Positions 61,258 through 64,000 of a stretch of DNA of 64,000 nucleotides are shown one piece after another (positions within the stretch are counted from its first letter, which is position 1; each line of letters begins with the position of its first letter). Where the stretch lies: contig JAZKDB010000002.1 in NCBI GenBank assembly GCA_040387755.1, positions 1,054,001-1,118,000 of the forward strand, written 5' to 3'. Position numbers and translations under genes: made by a program. The notes under the pieces are model-generated. The model did no database searches. It had not been told where the DNA came from and worked only from the letters and a program-made list of their open reading frames with translations. This DNA comes from Rurimicrobium sp040387755. GTDB lineage: Bacteria > Bacteroidota > Bacteroidia > Chitinophagales > Chitinophagaceae.

Positions 61258-61289
61258 AAAAATGCCGCGCGTAAGTGCGGCATTTTTTT
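61258..61289. terminator. Bidirectional terminator after the DEAD-box helicase
   Basis: The stem aaaaatgccgc (61258-61268) pairs with gcggcattttt (61277-61287), with an eight-base loop and T residues on both sides. It serves the helicase and the convergent DUF4844-like gene. Confidence 0.85.
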
Positions 61290-61310
61290 ATGGATCTAAT
61301 TTTGTTTAAA

Positions 61311-61724
61311 TCAATACATAAAGTCGTTTAAATGCTCACCTGAACTTTCAAGACCAACAATGTCCATAAGTTCTTCATAATATTGACAAACTCTCTCTCT
61401 ATCTTCTGTATCAAGATAAATTCCTTCAAAACGAGCCAGTCCCTTTTTAATAGCATCCTGATATTCTTTATCAGTTGCTGTTCCTTTCTCCGATAATTCC
61501 TTAAAGTCATTTGCTGAAAGATTAATTTTTTCGGTCAAAATTGGCTTTAATCTTGGGTCAGCAATTCCTGGATAAAAGATTTTCTTGTCTTGCAAAAACT
61601 TCTCTTTGGTGATGAACTCTTCAAATTTTGTCACTGCATTTTCAGGTGTTTTCAATTGTCCTTGTCCACAAGCTGAGAAAAGGAACAAAGTCAGTCCGAT
61701 TATAATGTTTGAGAATTGTTTCAT
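61311..61724 (-). CDS. Probable DUF4844-like lipoprotein
   Basis: This 137-residue lipoprotein has lipobox FSACGQ (C19). The ATG at 61722-61724 gives this signal directly; a longer frame upstream lacks sense as a signal peptide. The mature part has TPENAVTKFEEFITKEKFL, YPGIADPRLKP and, near the end, LARFEGIYLDTEDRERVC and YYEELMDIVGLESSGEHLNDFMY, which resemble a DUF4844 pattern by memory. It is the first of a block of genes with different character from the upstream region. The function is unknown. Confidence 0.72.
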   Translation of the reverse strand: MKQFSNIIIGLTLFLFSACGQGQLKTPENAVTKFEEFITKEKFLQDKKIFYPGIADPRLKPILTEKINLSANDFKELSEKGTATDKEYQDAIKKGLARFEGIYLDTEDRERVCQYYEELMDIVGLESSGEHLNDFMY

Positions 61725-61901
61725 GCTTGTTTTTAAATTACTCCAATGTTCCTGATTTTCTGAAGAGAATACCGAAACGAATATAAAGCAGATTGTAATC
61801 CAAAAAAAAATGAATAGCCTTAGGAGATTGGTTGAGATGTCTGTCTGAAATGGTGGAACTGATGATAATATTAGTAACAACGAATGTTAGTGCTTTAGTG
61901 T

Positions 61902-62453
61902 TTATGCACTTGTTGGCTCATAATAAAAAACTGTCACCCCGGAGTTGAGTGTTTTTGTCTTCATGAGTTTCAACATAATCCGCTTGCTGATTTCGTCAAA
62001 AAGTCTTAGTCCTTTCCCTTCTATAATAGGGTGAATACAAATTTGAAACTCGTCAATTAGATTACTGTTGAACAGTTGAATAATCAAACTCCGGCTGCCC
62101 ACCAAAATGTCTTTTCCTGATTCTTGTTTGAGTTCCAAAACTTTTTCGTTCAGTGAGTTGTCTGAAAGTTTTGCGCTGTCCCAGCTTGTGTCCTTTAGCG
62201 TGTTGGAGAAAACAAGTTTGGGGATTTTGTCTATTGATATGGCAAAGTCGTCCATTGATTTTTTACCCGAAGGATTTTGCAACAATGTTTGCCAGAATTG
62301 CATCAGTTCGTAGGTTGTTCGTCCGTACAAAATAACTCCGCCATTATCTATTAAGTCAGCATAATGTTGGTGTAGTTCATCATCTGCAATTCCTGTAGTA
62401 TGATCGCAAACACCGTCCAGTGTCATGTTAAATGCTGCAACTACTTTTCTCAT
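61902..62453 (-). CDS. Dihydrofolate reductase/RibD C-terminal family protein
   Basis: This 183-residue protein belongs to the RibD C-terminal-domain-like family: MRKVVAAFNMTLDGVCD, GGVILYGRTTYELMQFW, KLVFSNTLKDTSWDS, ILVGSRSLIIQLF and DEFQICIHPIIEGKGLRLF. These proteins bind NADPH and reduce an unknown substrate; they are not the essential FolA. They are common on accessory segments. It is a single gene in this block. Confidence 0.92.
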   Translation of the reverse strand: MRKVVAAFNMTLDGVCDHTTGIADDELHQHYADLIDNGGVILYGRTTYELMQFWQTLLQNPSGKKSMDDFAISIDKIPKLVFSNTLKDTSWDSAKLSDNSLNEKVLELKQESGKDILVGSRSLIIQLFNSNLIDEFQICIHPIIEGKGLRLFDEISKRIMLKLMKTKTLNSGVTVFYYEPTSA

Positions 62454-62548
62454 ATTTTATGTCAGTTTTTGTTTCTGTCTTTACAAGGAACGCTAATGTC
62501 ACAGACTATGCCGGGAGGGGGCTTTCTTTTACTCGTCCTTCATTTCTC

Positions 62549-63799
62549 TTAAGGGTTCTCTTCAAACTTCTTGAAAATAGAACTTGCAATGTGGCCACCA
62601 AAGCCAAAAGTGTTACTCATTGCATATCTGACAGTCCTTTTTTGAGCCTTCCCCAGTGTCAGATTAAATTTATCCGCAAATTCAGGTTCAATTTGTTCTG
62701 AGTTTATTGTTGGTGGAATAATGTTTTCCTGAATAGCTTTTATACAAGCAATAGCTTCAATAGCCCCTGCACCGCCCAGTAAGTGTCCTGTCATAGATTT
62801 TGTAGCACTTATGTTTGCATTCGGTTTAATGCCAAATACTTTTTCCATAGCCTTCAATTCGCTCATATCTCCAGGAGGTGTTGAAGTGGCGTGGGCATTG
62901 ATATAGTCAATTTGGGAGGGGTCTATACCTGCTTCTTCTAAAGCAAGTGTCATACCTAATATCGCTCCTGCTCCATCCGGGTGTGTTCCTGTCAAATGAT
63001 AAGCGTCTCCTGCAAGTCCTCCACCAACAATTTCTGCAAGGATAACAGCATTTCTTTTTATAGCATGCTCATAGCTTTCAAGAATAATCGCACCTGCACC
63101 TTCACCTAAAACAAAACCATCTCTTGTAATATCAAAAGGTCTTGATGCTGTGCTGAAATTTTCGTTTAAAGTTGATAATGCTTTTGAAGCATTGAAACCT
63201 CCAATTGAAGTTTGTGTGATGGAAGCTTCCGAGCCACCTGTAATAATAATATCAGCCTTGTTCCACCGAATATAATTAAATGCGTCTATAAGGGCAGTAT
63301 TACTTGCCGAACAAGCAGAAGCTGTTGTATACACTATTCCTCTAAGACCATATTTAATTGAGATAACACCAGAAGCTATATTTATTATTCTTTTAGGAAT
63401 AAAAAACGGGCTAAATCTCGGCGTACCATCACCTCTGTTAAATTCGCCATATTGTTCCTCAAAAGTAGAAACGCCACCATCTCCCGAACCCCATATTACA
63501 CCAATCCTGTCTTTATTTAAAGTATCAAAATTAATGTTTGCATTTGTTATTGCCTCGTCTGTTGCAACCAATGCATATTGAGTGAAAAGGTCATATTTTC
63601 TTATTTCATTTTTTTCAAAAATATGCTGAGGATCAAAATTCTTTACCTCACAGGCAAATTTTGTTTTGAATTTTGAAGCGTCAAATTTTGTAATGAGTGA
63701 TGCCCCACTAATACCATTTATCAACGAATGCCAATATTCAGCAACATTGTTTCCTATTGGAGTTACTGCTCCTAATCCTGTAATTACTACTCTTTTCAT
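62549..63799 (-). CDS. FabF-type beta-ketoacyl-ACP synthase
   Basis: This 416-residue condensing enzyme has the thiolase fold: VVITGLGAVTPIGNNV, catalytic Cys in TTASACSASNTAL, first His in NAHATSTPPGD, Lys in SATKSMTGHLLGGAGAIEA, which includes the second His, and the end SNTFGFGGHIASSIF. All catalytic residues (Cys-His-His) are present. There is no acyl-carrier protein gene alongside, unlike the housekeeping fabF. Its ATG overlaps the stop of the upstream gene by one base (TAATG), so it is translationally coupled to the probable TetR-type regulator. Confidence 0.94.
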   Translation of the reverse strand: MKRVVITGLGAVTPIGNNVAEYWHSLINGISGASLITKFDASKFKTKFACEVKNFDPQHIFEKNEIRKYDLFTQYALVATDEAITNANINFDTLNKDRIGVIWGSGDGGVSTFEEQYGEFNRGDGTPRFSPFFIPKRIINIASGVISIKYGLRGIVYTTASACSASNTALIDAFNYIRWNKADIIITGGSEASITQTSIGGFNASKALSTLNENFSTASRPFDITRDGFVLGEGAGAIILESYEHAIKRNAVILAEIVGGGLAGDAYHLTGTHPDGAGAILGMTLALEEAGIDPSQIDYINAHATSTPPGDMSELKAMEKVFGIKPNANISATKSMTGHLLGGAGAIEAIACIKAIQENIIPPTINSEQIEPEFADKFNLTLGKAQKRTVRYAMSNTFGFGGHIASSIFKKFEENP

Positions 63800-64000
63800 T
63801 ATTTATGTGGTCTTAAATCTTTAATTATGGCTTCTTTTACAATTTCAAAATCCTCTGTTTTGGTAAGTCGGGATAATTGAACTATTGCTAAAATATTGGT
63901 TATGATCAGTAATGCCTTTGTCCTTGCTGTATTTTGAAATTCAAACACTTTTTGTTTTTTGCCTTCCGTCAAAATTTCAGTAACCCAAAGCAAAACAAGT
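63799..64000 (-). CDS. C-terminal part of a probable TetR-family regulator (cut by window edge)
   Basis: About 66 codons are visible and the frame is open to the edge. The chain (WVTEILTEGKKQKVFEFQ, then KALLIITNILAIVQLSRLTKTEDFEIVKEAIIKDL) resembles the C-terminal ligand-binding helices of TetR/AcrR regulators; no DNA-binding part is visible. Its stop codon overlaps the FabF start (TAATG). A regulator of the adjacent fatty-acid synthase gene is likely (inference). Confidence 0.55.
   Translation of the reverse strand, partial: LVLLWVTEILTEGKKQKVFEFQNTARTKALLIITNILAIVQLSRLTKTEDFEIVKEAIIKDLRPHK

Noticed and set aside
61881..61901. Attachment site between the DUF4844-like and DHFR-family genes
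   Set aside because: No integrase, tRNA end or direct repeats were found on the two sides of the block.
1..64000. CRISPR array, tRNA, rRNA, transposase or prophage genes
   Set aside because: No regularly spaced direct repeats, tRNA cloverleaf, rRNA-like sequence or mobile-element ORF was seen.

Overview
The window looks like a chromosomal segment of a low-GC Bacteroidota bacterium, probably Chitinophagaceae or a close relative (inference). The grounds are the type A C-terminal sorting tails of the type IX secretion system (T9SS) on four proteins, the gliding lipoprotein GldH, TonB-dependent receptors, BatD/BatE, DUF4270, DUF4252 and DUF349 proteins, and TAnnTTTG -7 promoter elements in place of sigma70-type -10 boxes. 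No rRNA, tRNA, CRISPR array, transposase or integrase was seen. Coding density is high and no gap between genes exceeds about 260 bases.

Layout. 1-5.5 kb (minus strand): a truncated aspartate aminotransferase, a receiver-domain protein with a C-terminal membrane helix, a large soluble TPR/histidine kinase/receiver/HPt hybrid kinase and a POT peptide transporter. 5.7-8.2 kb (plus): YicC-type endoribonuclease, GldH and a small membrane histidine kinase. 8.2-9.9 kb (minus): ECF sigma factor, anti-sigma-like membrane protein and a small secreted protein. 10-12.3 kb (plus): AhpD-like protein, gcvT, pyrH. 12.5-20.9 kb (minus): secreted metzincin protease, metK, glmS, DUF4270 lipoprotein and a half-length GT5 protein. 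21-24.1 kb (plus): panC and a heme-receptor-like TonB receptor. 24.1-29.3 kb: YiiX-like hydrolase (minus), then an A-type Fe-S carrier, a MORN protein, batD, batE and a deacetylase (plus). 29.4-32.5 kb (minus): 1030-residue Ig-repeat T9SS cargo. 32.7-37.5 kb: SPOR protein, M20 amidohydrolase and RsmI-like methylase (plus), facing an alpha/beta hydrolase, GT2 and a small membrane protein (minus). 37.8-50.1 kb (plus): TonB receptor, DUF4197, DUF349, OmpA-like protein, ddl, PASTA protein, two more T9SS cargos, rhodanese and a cytochrome c lipoprotein. 50.2-57 kb: murB, dipeptide epimerase, GT9 and ABC-F (minus) around a GT39 glycosyltransferase (plus). 57.3-61.2 kb: a small exported protein and DEAD-box helicase (plus) around an ECF sigma/anti-sigma/DUF4252/DUF4252 operon (minus). 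61.3-64 kb (minus): an accessory-looking block with a DUF4844-like lipoprotein, a DHFR-family protein, a stand-alone FabF-type synthase and the end of a probable TetR regulator.

Main themes are envelope building (glmS, murB, ddl, PASTA, epimerase, glycosyltransferases, SPOR, OmpA-like), export to the cell surface (GldH and T9SS cargos) and signal transduction (two histidine kinases, a membrane-tailed receiver, two ECF sigma modules). The most unusual items are the receiver with a C-terminal membrane anchor beside a soluble hybrid phosphorelay kinase, a triplicated short motif in the first anti-sigma-like protein, the half-length glycogen-synthase-like protein, a metzincin protease with Asn in place of the conserved motif Gly, and a structured GC-rich element near 49.6 kb.
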